Shown piece after piece: positions 22,090-33,283 of a DNA stretch of 64,000 nucleotides. A program made the translations under genes and the position numbers. The notes beneath the pieces were generated by a model. That model saw only the letters and a list, made by a program, of their open reading frames with translations, was not told where the DNA came from and did no database searches. Source of the DNA: Corbicula japonica (Eukaryota > Mollusca > Bivalvia > Venerida > Cyrenidae); the NCBI GenBank assembly GCA_038501625.1, contig JAZAYU010000015.1:8392991-8456990 (forward strand), read 5' to 3'. How positions within the stretch are numbered: the first letter of the stretch is position 1; the number at the start of each line of letters is the position of its first letter.

Positions 22090-22320
22090 TCCAAATCTCA
22101 AGCGTGCGACCGGCCGAAATGGCGACCTGTGTCCAAGATCACACTAACCAGGACCGGAGACCAGTCCCAGAACCAGAGCATCCAACCGGCCGAGATGGCG
22201 CCCCTTCGCCATCACAGCTAATCAGACGCACGAGATTCGAGACCGGTCCCCGACCGAAATTCAAGACCCCTGACCGGCCAGTCGGACGCCTGAGACCCGA
22301 GACAGGTCTCCAAAACCAGT
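22090..22320 (+). repeat. GC-rich inverted-repeat patch inside the LINE 3' region
   Basis: Local GC is far above its surroundings. Segments such as CAAATCTCAAGCGTGCGACC and GGCCGAAATGGCGACC parallel the palindromic element elsewhere (CAAATCTCAAGCATCTGATT, GGCTGAAATGGCGAC). A second part around 22170-22250 forms its own imperfect hairpin. Probably diverged copies of that fold-back family. An open frame across it (21972-22433) is compositional and is not called. Confidence 0.5.
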
Positions 22321-22700
22321 TGCATGGTTTTCAGTCAACACATATGTACAGATTAATCCTATATTTGTGTTACAAGCATAAAACAAAATCCTTAGAACAT
22401 AATAAAGTTGTGAGCAATCATTTTACAATATAAGTGCTTGGAAATGTTTGTTATATATTGATTTGAACATATTCCCATGCAGGCAATCATGAGAACGCAT
22501 ACACAATAATAACAACAATAATAAGATGCACCCTCCGTTTGTTTTTAACAGGATTTTTTAAAAATAGTTATTAAAGATCTATTATTATGGTAAGAAGTTC
22601 CCCTTACTGTTTTGCAAAAATTTCTTTTCGTTTTATATAATCATAGTAGGAAACTGTAGATATCGAAAATATTAAATAGTTAATATAGTTTTTTTTATTA

Positions 22701-25580
22701 TTATTTAATAGCTTTGACTCCGAAAGATATAGCAATTCTTAAGAAGTGCTTGTGAACTGCTGTGCTACTGATAGCATCTATTTGCCTGCCTATTAGTTTT
22801 TTAAACTTTGATTCGTTATCGTCATTTCTAAGTTCGCTTACAATACATTGTCCGAATTCGTTTAATAGCTGATCGAAAACACATTTTCTTATTGAATCGG
22901 TTTCGGAGCACTCCAATGTACAGTGTTTTACACCATCATCTGTTAGTATTCCACATCGTTCACATAGAAAGGGAGTTTTGTGGAGATACGATTTATTGAT
23001 CCATAACTGACTTATTTTAAAAGCATTTAGTAAAGTTTTGGAATCATGTGCACATTCCCAAATTATCGCATGTTCAATATTAGTATGTAAAAATTTAAAT
23101 CTGCAAAAATCGTTGTCTGAGTTAAGTCTTTCTGACCAATTTACTGTTTCAAAGTTGTTTATAGAGGTTTTACAGATTCTCTTCCACATCAACTTATTTG
23201 GAAATTCACCAGTCTGTATATAATTTACTAAAACATGAGACAGCATGTATTTACGAAGAATCATAATTATATCAGGTATAAATCCCCTTTGCTTTTTATC
23301 TACAGAGCAGGCATATTTTGACAGACGTGCGTTAAAGATATGCGCAGATAATACTGTATTTGGCATGAGACATAAATTGCATAAAAACATCATTTTTCTG
23401 TAATCAATGTCGTAAATGATGTTTTTCCAGACCAACATACACATACTTCGGCAAATATCAGTTCTCGTTCTTTGATGAAATTTTTGTATCTTTTTTGCTG
23501 CAAGTCTTTGAAATCTATCCAACCTGTTAATTTCAACGCTTTTTAAATTACTCCATAACTCACAGCCGAACAGAAGACTGGGTATGCAAATTTTTCTAAC
23601 AAGAGAAGCCGACGTTATTGGATTTAGATATTTGGAATCTATTTTAATTGACAAAAGAGAGAATAGAGATGATTTTGCCTTACGAGTGGCATTTTCTACT
23701 TTGTCCGAATCGGTAAGTTTATCGTTTAGGAGTATCCCAAGATGCTTAGTTTTTCTTGTTTGACTTATTTTGTCAGGACCAAGATTGAATGACAACTCTG
23801 GCTGGTTTCTGGACTTATTGCCGAAAAGAAGGACGACACTTTTAGTTGGATTTATAACATATCTGTACTTCTTTGTGTAGTTATATGTAATATTAATCAT
23901 TGTTTGAAGATTTTGTGGTGATATTGCTGTGAGTGCAATATCGTCTGCAAGAGTTGTGTTGCCAGTCGGGAAGTTCAGTACATATGTTCCGCAGCGACTT
24001 TGTTCAAGTTCATTAAGAAGGCCGTCTATAAATAATTTGTAGATCCAAGTAGACATTACCCCCCCCCCCCCTTGTCGGATGCCTTGTTTGACTTCAAAAA
24101 AGTTTGAGCGGACACTGTTTGCGGCAATGCAGCTAAACATATCGGTATGAGCATCAACTAAAAGTGACCAAATTTTCCCAGTAATGCCTAACTTATACAT
24201 TTTAAGGAAAACTCCATTTAACCAAACAGTGTCAAATGCTTGTTTTGTGTCGAGCATGTATGTGTAGACCCTACTATTAAGTTCTACATTTTCATAAATC
24301 AATTCTTGTAGACTGAAAGATGCTGTTATAGCACTTGTGTGCCTTTGATATGCGTTTTGTTGCTTATTAGGAATTTGCTTTTCTATTGTCCAGTTTGTTA
24401 GCAGTTCATGAATAAGTTTTTCGAAAAGCTTGTAAATGCATGGCAGCAGTGTTATGGGTCTATAGTTTGTTGGATCTGCCCTTGATTTACCATTGTCTTT
24501 ATATACTGGGATAATCATGCCCAGCTTACAATTACGAGGAAATTTCCCTTGTCTTATTATGTTGTTGAACAATGTTGTTAACGATTCAATTAAAAAGTAA
24601 CCACTTAGTTTGATATGTTCGTTGCAAACCAAATCAAAAGAGGGCGCTTTATTATTTTTTAAAGATTTGACATGTTTATAAATGACATCTATAGAAAGGT
24701 TTGGTAAAAGAACCGGATTATCCGACAAATGCCTATTTGTTGATATTAGATGTTTGACTGTATTTTCGGTATTTTTCTTAAATTGTTCATCAAAATGTTG
24801 TTTCTCTAAAGGCGAGTATAAGTTTTTGTAAAAACTTCTAAATTCATCCGCGATTTTATCAGGGTCTCTCGTTACGCCATTACTTGATTCTATTTGTGTA
24901 CATGTAAGCGATTTTCTTCCTTTTCGCATTTTTACCAGCCCCCAAAATAGTCTATTATCGCATTCGGCCGATTCATTTAATTGTATGATAAACTTATTTT
25001 CCACTACTTCTATTTCGTGTTTTTGTATACGAATAAATTCTCTTTTCGTTTTTTTGTAGAAAGCAAATGACGCGTTGTTTAAGCCTCCGGGCCTACCTTC
25101 GCCTATCCAATCCCTGCGAGCTTTTCTTTGCGCTTCGTGTGCTTTTTTAACTTCTTGATTCCAGTAAGGTTTTGTGTGCTTATTATAACTGCTTTTTGGC
25201 AAGGTTTGGTCCGCCGCCGCGATTATAGCAGATACAATTCCATCATACATAATGTCAACGTCGGCTTCACTTGAATTTACGTATTTCAATAGCTCACTAA
25301 TTTTGGATTGATACTCATCTATGTGATTTTGTTTAACTTTGTGCCATGCATATCCTATATTGGTTTTCATAATATTTACAAATGTGACAGGAAGTTTTAG
25401 TTCGACTAAGACTGGTAAATGGTCAGAGACACTGTAGAGGTCATTCTCTAAGATTTCTATTTTTTGTATCAAATTTTTGTCTTCTACTGCTAATAAAACA
25501 TGATCTAAATATTTTTTCGCAGGCCAAAACGTGTAATAATGCTCTTTTGTTTTAATTTCATCAACAAAATCTTGTAACAA
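22701..25580 (-). CDS. LINE ORF2-like protein: endonuclease remnant plus reverse transcriptase
   Basis: 959 residues reading from 25580; that first codon is TTG and the frame stays open to about 25682, so no genuine start is present. Residues about 1-65 match the end of an AP-endonuclease-type domain (SDHLPVL motif). The reverse transcriptase spans about 340-620: NYRPITLLPCIYKLFEKLI, palm motif A LDTKQAFDTVW, motif B IRQG followed by four glycines and VMSTW, and motif C LADD in place of the commoner YADD or FADD. A cysteine/histidine cluster (CERCGI...CTLEC) near residue 870 is typical of LINE C-termini. No RNase H domain is seen. A 13-base C run at 24059-24071 (G on the coding strand) encodes the glycine run, two glycines longer than expected. 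Clade probably in the CR1/Jockey range, not certain. Confidence 0.85.
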   Translation of the reverse strand: MLQDFVDEIKTKEHYYTFWPAKKYLDHVLLAVEDKNLIQKIEILENDLYSVSDHLPVLVELKLPVTFVNIMKTNIGYAWHKVKQNHIDEYQSKISELLKYVNSSEADVDIMYDGIVSAIIAAADQTLPKSSYNKHTKPYWNQEVKKAHEAQRKARRDWIGEGRPGGLNNASFAFYKKTKREFIRIQKHEIEVVENKFIIQLNESAECDNRLFWGLVKMRKGRKSLTCTQIESSNGVTRDPDKIADEFRSFYKNLYSPLEKQHFDEQFKKNTENTVKHLISTNRHLSDNPVLLPNLSIDVIYKHVKSLKNNKAPSFDLVCNEHIKLSGYFLIESLTTLFNNIIRQGKFPRNCKLGMIIPVYKDNGKSRADPTNYRPITLLPCIYKLFEKLIHELLTNWTIEKQIPNKQQNAYQRHTSAITASFSLQELIYENVELNSRVYTYMLDTKQAFDTVWLNGVFLKMYKLGITGKIWSLLVDAHTDMFSCIAANSVRSNFFEVKQGIRQGGGGVMSTWIYKLFIDGLLNELEQSRCGTYVLNFPTGNTTLADDIALTAISPQNLQTMINITYNYTKKYRYVINPTKSVVLLFGNKSRNQPELSFNLGPDKISQTRKTKHLGILLNDKLTDSDKVENATRKAKSSLFSLLSIKIDSKYLNPITSASLVRKICIPSLLFGCELWSNLKSVEINRLDRFQRLAAKKIQKFHQRTRTDICRSMCMLVWKNIIYDIDYRKMMFLCNLCLMPNTVLSAHIFNARLSKYACSVDKKQRGFIPDIIMILRKYMLSHVLVNYIQTGEFPNKLMWKRICKTSINNFETVNWSERLNSDNDFCRFKFLHTNIEHAIIWECAHDSKTLLNAFKISQLWINKSYLHKTPFLCERCGILTDDGVKHCTLECSETDSIRKCVFDQLLNEFGQCIVSELRNDDNESKFKKLIGRQIDAISSTAVHKHFLRIAISFGVKAIK

Positions 25581-25869
25581 AAGCAGATAGAAAATATGAA
25601 GTTTGATGATTGCAGCAAATGCAGATAGAAAATATTTGTTATCAAGTTTGATGAGAAGTTTGTGTTGTTTGAGTTGATTTTAGACGCCTTGGCATTTATG
25701 CGTTTATTTGTATTTTATAGTCTTGTAGAATCATGTTTGGGTGTGTACTGTTTTCTTGAGTTGTTACCGATTTCCTCTCAATCAGCTGCAGATGCTTGGA
25801 ACAGTGAAACAGAAGCTTGTTTTCTCATTTAGGGCAAACCTTAAGATATATCACATGCTTTCTTAAATG

Positions 25870-26132
25870 CTGCCTTTGGCGTTGTCTGTTACACGCAGGA
25901 TCTGAATTATATGACTCCCTGTCAAAATTATACTCTGTTTAGTTCCGCCCATCATTTTCTCGTTTAGGGCAACCCCATTCTTCACTGATATTAATATGAA
26001 AATACCACATTGAAAGTTCCATTTTCACCGTCATATGCATGCCATCGTTAAGGATAGACCAAATTTGCATTGTTCATTAGTGTAAAAATTGAGTGGGGCT
26101 CACGCCGTGGCTAGGCGGCGTGGGCAGTAAAA
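25870..26132 (+). repeat. GGCTAGGCGG interspersed repeat, 5' half
   Basis: Runs from a CTCCCTGTCAAAATTATACT stretch to GGCTAGGCGGCGTGGGCAGT and is then interrupted by the 2.5-kb element at 26137-28650; the remainder resumes at 28655-28760. Confidence 0.65.
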
Positions 26133-26520
26133 TCGAGGGCTCAGCGCGAAACTATCGTATCTGTACTTTTTATCAAAAATGGTTTTATTTTTTATTTTGA
26201 CTGGTTTTCATAGTCCCCATAATTTGACAAAAAAGTATCGTTAACATCTATAGTATCTTCTTTTCAAAATTAAAACAAAAAGAAAAATATCGTATCTGCA
26301 ATCAGGTTTTTTCCTAAGCGTGAAACTATCGTATCTGCAATTATTTTTTTTCTTTTTACACAGAATGATCATTTTATGAATAAATTTAGAATGTATATAT
26401 GGTTTTTGTTAAAAGTAGATGAATATTTGCTATTAATTTTGTTATAAGTTTATCTTTTATTGTGCTCAGCGCGAAACTATCGTATCTGCACACTCACTTG
26501 ACTTAAATCAGTGAACATAT

Positions 26521-26731
26521 TACTGTGGTATCATTATAGTTCGCGGTGGTTTAATTTTCGCGTATTTCGCGCTAGGGTAAATGCGCGAAATCAAACCCTT
26601 TCGAAATCAAACCATTGAATACCTAGTCTCATAAGAATAATACAAGTTCGCGAATTTAAGCCCTCGCGAAAATGCCAATTATTTCATTTGCGCGAAACTT
26701 GATCCCCGCGAAATTAAATGATACTACAGTA
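26521..26731. mobile_element. TA-flanked palindromic MITE nested in the 2.5-kb element
   Basis: Starts TACTGTGGTATCATT and ends AATGATACTACAGTA; the inner arms carry several TTCGCG/CGCGAA motifs. The terminal TA and CAGT-type ends suggest a Tc1/mariner-derived MITE (inference). Diverged relatives lie near 52450-52660, 58540-58720 and 60255-60420. Confidence 0.65.
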
Positions 26732-26734
26732 ATA

Positions 26735-27120
26735 GACCATTAACAACAAGTGTAGATCCAGATCAGCCTTCACATATATGAGGTATGATTAGGATCAAGA
26801 CTTAGGTTAATTGTTTTTATAGTTTTTATTGTGTTGTCTAAAGAAACTACCAGTATAGATCCTGATTGGACTGCAATGGGATTCATCAAGTTCATGGTTA
26901 AATGGCAGTTATTTATTTAACAACAACTTTGCAACTATGTAGAAACAATTTTATTTAACATTCACAACATTCAACACTGAACTTTTTAAACATAATTAAT
27001 CTATACTGATAGTTTCTTGGTCCAAAACACTAATATAATAAATCAAAAGGCAACAAGCCTAAGTGATGATCCTGCATGGATATGAAGGCTGATCTGGATC
27101 TACATTGTTTTTACTGATTT
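26735..27120. repeat. Diverged GATC-hairpin family sequence
   Basis: GTGTAGATCCAGATCAGCC at about 26749 and the inverse GGCTGATCTGGATCTACATT at about 27089 flank AT-rich spacer, matching the arms of the family described at 51642-51884. Confidence 0.5.
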
Positions 27121-28232
27121 AAAGACGATTGCTACAGTTTTGTCATCTTTTTTTTCATACCAATAGATTTTGATTTTTTCAGCATTGATGGATATTTACT
27201 AGTATATTAAAAATATTTGTATATCAAAAATATAAAATAAAAATGACATGTCACCTGGGGATTTTTGAAATTTTATTGAGCTTTCAAGTTTGAGACATTC
27301 ACCGCATGAAATCGGAACACCCGGTTAAAAAAGGAACCTCATTAAAGTCACCATTAATCTTAATATAACTCTGTATTTTTTACTAAATACAATTAGATAC
27401 AACATGATTTGTAAATTCTAAAAAAATCTTGCCAAAAAATGTTTTCACTTCTAGAAATGTTTCAGGGTAAAGGAATATTTTTTTTAAGAATAAATAAGTG
27501 CATCTCTACATGAAATTAAAAAAAGCCCATCTTTTGAACAATAGAATTTGTCTAAAATTTACTCAAATACTATTAAATCTTATTTTAAAATAGATCAAAC
27601 GAAGCATATGTTACCATGCCCGTTTGGAAACAGTACTAATTGCTTAAAACATATTTAAACTATTTTGCGAACCAGAAAAATGATTAAATTTGTTAAAATT
27701 AAAGCTTTATACTCATTTATTTGCTAAAAAAACCCATATTTTTATAATTTTAATAAACAGACCTGATGATTACAAATAAATGAATGTATAAATACGCTTT
27801 ATGTATAAGTTGCAAAGCTGTTTTAATGATAATATGGGAGTTTCAGAATATGTAAGTGTTATTTAGTTGGTTTTATTTTAAAGGAAAAAGGTGTGCCCAG
27901 AACAGGCTCACCTCCAATTTGAAAATCATAGTATTGTTTTCAATTGATTAAATATTCTTATATTTTTCCTATAGATTTATCTCACAATATGCTGAAGTCT
28001 CATTCAAATATTTTCTGAAGCTGTATCAATTCATTATTGTCTTTAAGTTTAGTTAGTGAGCAAATACATTGAGGGCTTTAAACAATGTATAACATTAAGT
28101 CTGTCTCAAAGTCTATTCATGTTTCATCTCTTAAGATAGACATAAAACAAGCAATAACAACGTTATTTTTGAATTCTGCCATGAAATATTAACAAGAGGT
28201 AAAATCAATAATGAAATTAACATTTGGAAAAA
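27121..28232. other. AT-rich interior of the 2.5-kb element
   Basis: No coding frame, RNA motif or sharp repeat was recognised; base composition is strongly AT. Confidence 0.5.
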
Positions 28233-28654
28233 AGTATGCTGATACGATAGTTTCGCGCTGAGCACAATAAAGATAAACTTATAACAAAATTAAAAGTAAA
28301 TATTTATCTACTTTTAACAAAAACAATATAAACATTCTGATTATATATGCAGAAAATGATCATTCTTTATAAAAAGAAAAAATATTTGCAGATACAGTAG
28401 TTTCACGCTGAGTTTTTTCTCAGTTTATGGCAATTACAGCGTGAAACTATTGTATCTGACATATTATCAAATTTAATAAGAACGAATTTTTAAATTGTAT
28501 TTTAAGTATCAGTCATGTGATCAGATTGGTTCTTAATGCTCTATTTAAGATTTTCAAGAAAAGGAAGTATTTTCCATTTAAATAAAATAGTTTTTTCTTT
28601 CTCCTGAACAATTTTACAAAATGCAGATACGATAGTTTTACGCTTAGCCCTCGA

Positions 28655-28760
28655 AATGCATTTTAATTACAGCCCATGAACAGGCTCAATCAAAACCGAG
28701 CCATGCAATATTTTCATATATTTGTCGTGTTCTGTGCCTTTTCACGTTCTCTTTTAATTA
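28655..28760 (+). repeat. GGCTAGGCGG interspersed repeat, 3' half
   Basis: Resumes with AATGCATTTTAATTAC, GCCCATGAACAGGCTCAATC and TGTCGTGTTCTGTGCC, completing the copy begun at 25870. Confidence 0.65.
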
Positions 28761-30284
28761 TTTGAATTGAAAGTAGTGTTATGCAGTAAATATCGTTTTT
28801 AAAGTTTTACGAATTTTCCTATATGTTGTTAAAATATTTAGAAATAATTATCTGTCATAACCATTTAATACATGTATATAGATATGACATCCAGACAGAC
28901 AAAGTAACAAAGACGCAGTATCTTAATCTCAATTAAGAGGTTGTAAAATTGTCAAGTCGTTTAGAATTTGGTAACTATGGTGATCTTGACAACTATCTTT
29001 GTCTGATTTGGATGGTCAGTTCAAGTTGAGATTTCCAACTGGTAACATATATGGTATTCCATAAGAAACGCATTTGCTGTTAAATGTTAAAATATATATT
29101 ATTTGGATTTTCCAAATGTGAATATTGATATTTGTTATTGCAATTGGTTTTCCATTGCTTACCGGACTGATTAAACGTTTGAAATTCGGAATAGAATTCG
29201 TTATTTTTCTAGAAACAAAAATAGTGATAAAGTAGAGCATATCAGTAGTATGCCTAGGATTTTACGTTTGTAATGTACTTTCGGTGTATATGTTATCAGT
29301 AGTAATCTGCGACTTGTTGCTAATGACCTTCCAACTTCTACAATATTCTATGATAATAATGATCAGAAATTTGACATGATTATGTGTCCCTCTTTTTTAG
29401 TCTTAGCTATAACAGTACATACATTGAACAGTAACACAGAGTTAACACAGGGCTACTGCTAACAATACACTGAATAAAATTTATATAATGTTTCTATTAA
29501 AAGCATCAGTTTGCATCAATCTGCTATTCTATAACAGATTTAGAGACATACACAGCTAACAGACAAGCAATTTTCAAAATATCGATAATGCATGGTGTGT
29601 TTTGATAGAAACATGTTAGATTTAAAGTATGCATAAATGCTATTGCAGTAAAGCAGTGATGCATAGTTAATGTAATTTAGAATCGTTTAGATAGTATGGA
29701 TATGGTTTACATACACAAACCTGTTTCTTGTAGATACAGTTGTTATAGGTATGTATGGTAAAAATATAGGTTTATTTAAAATAAATCAGGAATGTAGACC
29801 AAAAGGTATACCATACATAAGCATTAAGGTAACTTGTTCTAATGTAATGATTTACAAACCTTTTCGTAAGTAATCAGAATATCAACTGTGAAGGAGTCTA
29901 TGTAAAAGAATTCTATGATTTCAGAGTTGTCTTTCCTGATAGTAAAAAATCAAGATAGAAGAAAGTTTCGTTCTTTTTCCGTGAATATCACAATGCCAAA
30001 GGCTGGCAGTTGTTTGTTTGCTATAGGGTAATTATTGTTATGCATTGAAATAATTAAAAGCAATATTTTGAGAGTTAAATACCCGATTAAAGTGATCGTA
30101 TCAAGTGTACAGTATTTCGGATAAAAGATTCCGGCTACTGGCCTTTACCAGTTTACCGTATTTAATTTTAAGATGCAGATTTGTATTTCTTTCTTCAGTC
30201 TTTCGTGCATGTTACTTGAGTTGCTTGGCATGAACACTGTACATTTGTTACTTTAGTTACAATATAATGGGTTGTAAAAGTATT
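28761..30284. other. Gene-free AT-rich stretch
   Basis: No exon, RNA gene or clear repeat recognised; a 74-residue minus-strand frame at 29016-29240 has no motif support. Confidence 0.45.
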
Positions 30285-30353
30285 CAGTGTTTGAGAAAGG
30301 CGTCGGTCCGGCAGACATGATTTTGCTTCAGTATGGTAAAATGTCTATGACAT
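30285..30353 (+). repeat. Left part of the dispersed repeat targeted by the PIF1 element
   Basis: Ends with the target duplication TATGACAT (30346-30353). Together with 34278-34790 it reconstitutes the repeat seen uninterrupted at about 15480-16030. Confidence 0.65.
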
Positions 30354-30883
30354 CACAGGTGCTTGGAAGACGGACCCCGTATTCTCCAAACAGGCCGCCC
30401 CCCCCCCCCCCAAAAAAAAATAAATAAATAGGGTCTACATGGGGTCTATACTACATAAACTCATCTTTTTTGTTTTGTTTTGATAGATCGGGATCGATAT
30501 CAGTCTATCCACACCGAATTTACTATCAAATACCAAGTTCTCTGAAAATTCGTGTTCCGACTATATAAGCCTAATAAGGTTATTAACTAAACCTCAATTT
30601 CCGCCATTGGCGTCAAGCCCAAATGTAAACAAAGATTTAAAAATCGGCACATCTCAACAAATATTGCACTAACCTTAACAAATATGGTATCCTTGGAAAA
30701 CTTATCTTGTCCTCTGTTGAATTCCGTCGAGCATCGGCTAGGAAATTTAGAACATAACATCCATTTTTTCATTTTTCCGATGCACCTGTGAAAATTATCG
30801 CCTCTGGACAGAGTTTGGTTACAATGAAAGTATAGGAGTGAATTTTGATTGGACGAGCGATAATTAAAGGAGCTATTTTTAGC
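30354..30883 (+). repeat. Left terminal inverted repeat
   Basis: 530 bp. It includes a C14 run, A-rich (AAAT)n-like sequence, a TATATAAG box at 30562-30569 pointing inward, and a 61-codon reverse frame (30587-30772) that is identical in the right arm. It pairs with 33752-34277 with only a few substitutions and homopolymer-length changes. Confidence 0.9.
30562..30569 (+). promoter_or_regulatory. TATA-box candidate in the left TIR
   Basis: TATATAAG, about 430 bp upstream of the helicase ATG and pointing inward. The mirrored copy in the right arm at 34066-34073 also points inward. Promoter activity is inferred. Confidence 0.3.
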
Positions 30884-30992
30884 CGCGGAGTCTATCGCGT
30901 AACATATTCTTGCACCGGCTCTCAGTCAGTTCCCGCACTTCTGTTGAAAGGTGGCAAAACCTTTTGTCTTCAAGTTCTACAAACTGTAAGTA

Positions 30993-31760
30993 ATGTTGAG
31001 CAGTCAGCAGTCTCAGTTTTATTGTATGTGTTTGTCCGGGCATAATGTGTTACTTACTGGTCAAGGTGGGACAGGGAAAACATACGTTGTTAAAGAGGTG
31101 ATTCAGAGTCTTCGTCGGACCAAAAAAAATGTCGCAATAACATGTACAACTGGAATAGCTGCTACTCTATATGCAGAATTTGGAGGTGAAACACTTCATA
31201 GGTTCTGCGGTATAGGGGATACACGCTTGAACAAAAAAGAGTTGCTTGCAATAATGAAAACAGACGAACGGTATGCCGCGCAAGTTAACAAAATTCGCAG
31301 TGTAGATTGTTTAATAATTGACGAATGTTCCATGATGAGCAAACGATTATTTGAGTATGTTGAATTTATTTGTCGAGGTGTTCGTGGGAATGATAGATAT
31401 TTTGGTGGAATGCAGGTGATATTGTCTGGGGATTTTTTCCAACTGCCTCCAGTGAAAAACGAGTTATATGGTGAAACAGGTCACCATTGCTTTACTTCTG
31501 CATTTTTTAAAGATGCAATCCCACATCATGTGCAGTTGGAAAAAGTTCATAGACAATCAGACAGCCATTTAATTGAGGCAGTAAATGACCTGGAGAAGGG
31601 TGATATATCAGATAAAACTGACAATTTTCTTAATTCGTTAAACCAAACTGCAAAGTTTGACAGATCCCCTATCCACCTTTTTGCAAGAAATATTAAGAAG
31701 GATTTGTTTAATTTTGATAAAATTATGCATTTTCATTGTTCCAGTTATAGCATAATGTAA
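30993..31760 (+). CDS. PIF1-like superfamily 1B DNA helicase, C-terminally truncated
   Basis: 255-residue frame from ATG 30993, preceded directly by an in-frame TAA. Motifs in order: a glutamine-type start SSQQSQFY (3-10), Walker A GQGGTGKT (23-30), TTGIAA (52-57), Walker B LIIDECSMM (107-115), motif III SGDFFQLPPV (145-154), and HRQSD (186-190). The HLFARN block that normally precedes the second RecA-like half follows near residue 228, after which the frame degenerates and stops. The 2B insertion and motifs V-VI are missing, so helicase activity is unlikely. It sits inside the long-TIR element just after the left arm. A consensus-like GTAAGT lies at 30986-30991, so a spliced upstream exon is possible. 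It resembles the PIF1-like proteins repeated in bivalve genomes. Confidence 0.85.
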   Translation: MLSSQQSQFYCMCLSGHNVLLTGQGGTGKTYVVKEVIQSLRRTKKNVAITCTTGIAATLYAEFGGETLHRFCGIGDTRLNKKELLAIMKTDERYAAQVNKIRSVDCLIIDECSMMSKRLFEYVEFICRGVRGNDRYFGGMQVILSGDFFQLPPVKNELYGETGHHCFTSAFFKDAIPHHVQLEKVHRQSDSHLIEAVNDLEKGDISDKTDNFLNSLNQTAKFDRSPIHLFARNIKKDLFNFDKIMHFHCSSYSIM

Positions 31761-33283
31761 AACATCTCAGGCACTTAGTCTTTATGTGATATTTTAGTTG
31801 TTCTTTTTCATTAATGATGATTATGATGTACTCTTATAGTTGTTTTTTATTACATTCAAAGGTCAAATAAAATATGTTGCATAATGACAATAGTGCTAAA
31901 TAAATGTGTTCCATTTCACATAACTATTGTTTAAGCCTTTACTCTACCAATAGGCCTTAATCACTGGGTAAACAGTGTAGATCCAGTTAAGCTGGCACAT
32001 CTGAGATCAAGGTTATAAAACTGAGCATAGAAACCAGTCTCAAATCTCAAACATCTGATTGGCTTAAATGGCATCGAAAACAAAGCTCTTTCACAGTTTC
32101 ACTAGTTTTCCCAGATATCGAAAGGAATGTGACAAAACAATGATACCCTTAAGATGTTTGTTTTTGTTTTTTTGGAATTGACGAAAACGTTCAAGTTTAT
32201 TGAAAAATTATCACTTATTGACAAAATTATTTTCATAAATCAATATATATGGAGTGAGTGGCAAATCGCTGCGTTCCTAGTCTACCAGTGTGTTCATTTT
32301 TTACATTTTAAAAAGTTCTCGCACCTAATGAACGTAAAATAAAGCGTTTCAACGGTTTATATGGTGGAAAATAGCACGAAAAGTGTTTCATGTCGTTTCG
32401 TGTGTTCATTTCCTTGTGTTTGTCAGATTGTTATCGATATCAGAGAAAACTGGGGACATGTGAAAAACATTTGTATATTATGTGCTGAAAAATCTGCAGA
32501 AATAATAATGTTTTGAGCAATATAATGTCGAACTTGCGAGACGAAAGCATGCACGTGTGTGCCTTTCCACAAGATGCGAGTAACGTATTTTCGTCAGCCC
32601 AGGGTCGAATGTAAGATTTCCAGAAATGAGTCTATGGAACTTGAATGATAATTTCCCACTTCATATTCTATTACATCGACATTAAAATTTAACAGGGCAA
32701 ATCTAGTTTAGCGGAACTTAATATTTCAGTACAGAGCATAGCTATTGATAAAACTGCTAGGTCATGTGCCAATCGAATTTCAATAATAATAAGTTTTATA
32801 GGGGGAAGGGGGGGGGGGGCAACCGCCTGCACACACTCCCACCCCCTTCTATCGCTCAAACGCAGCTGGGATTTTTGTTTATTTTTTCACATCTGCATCG
32901 TCTGCTTAATAACCAGATTCTATCCATTAAATATTGCAGCCCCATAAGGGTGTTCGAGCTAGCCATCTGAACACCATTTAGGATCCGCCCCTGCCCTCTG
33001 ATCTCACAATTTCACAAGCTCAGCTATTTCGGCAAAAAATGGCAAAAGAATCTTATCAACCTTGACTCGTTAACTGGTATCAGAACCCGCAATGATCGTT
33101 CTGCTACATTACGGATCCACCACTCTGGACACCAGTCCTGCAGTTTACTGGTACGTAAACTTTGTTGTTGTCGCCCCATAACCTCGCTGGCATTTTAATT
33201 TATTTATTCATCGAACAGTTAGTTCAGAATATAATGGTTAATGGGGACTCCCGCCCCCACGCTCTTGCTAGCATCAAATTATT
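31761..33283. other. Non-coding interior of the PIF1 element
   Basis: No transposase-like frame. A half copy of the CCAAT-containing palindromic family lies at about 32010-32090 (CAGTCTCAAATCTCAAACAT and GATTGGCTTAAATGGC), with a GTGTAGATCCAG fragment just before it. A G-rich run lies at about 32802-32819. Confidence 0.5.

Larger units (their letters stand above)
21889..25580 (-). mobile_element. 5'-truncated LINE (non-LTR retrotransposon)
   Basis: Consists of a long ORF (22701-25580), an AT-rich 3' region, and a tail that on the minus strand reads AATAAAGAGA followed by (ATA)n at about 21889-21911. The endonuclease domain is missing except for its last segment, as expected from incomplete reverse transcription. 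The 3' region includes a GC-rich patch (22090-22320) and an A27-like run on the plus strand at about 22038. A target duplication could not be identified. Confidence 0.8.
26137..28650. mobile_element. 2.5-kb long-armed inverted-repeat element, non-autonomous
   Basis: The ends begin GGGCT.AGCG and share AAACTATCGTATCTG in inverted orientation; the outermost 29 bp match with four mismatches. Inverted homology continues inward: 26340-26490 pairs with about 28233-28380, sharing AAGTTTATCTTTATTGTG-like sequence. TCGA at 26133-26136 and 28651-28654 flanks it as a likely 4-bp target duplication. The motif with core AACTATCGTATCTG recurs at about 26317, 26465 and 28437, and inverted near 28236 and 28390. 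No ORF of note. It splits a common repeat whose halves join cleanly. Confidence 0.7.

Noticed and set aside
21972..22433. 153-residue open frame
   Set aside because: Generated by an A-rich run and the GC-rich fold-back patch; no motif, and it lies in the LINE 3' region on the opposite strand.
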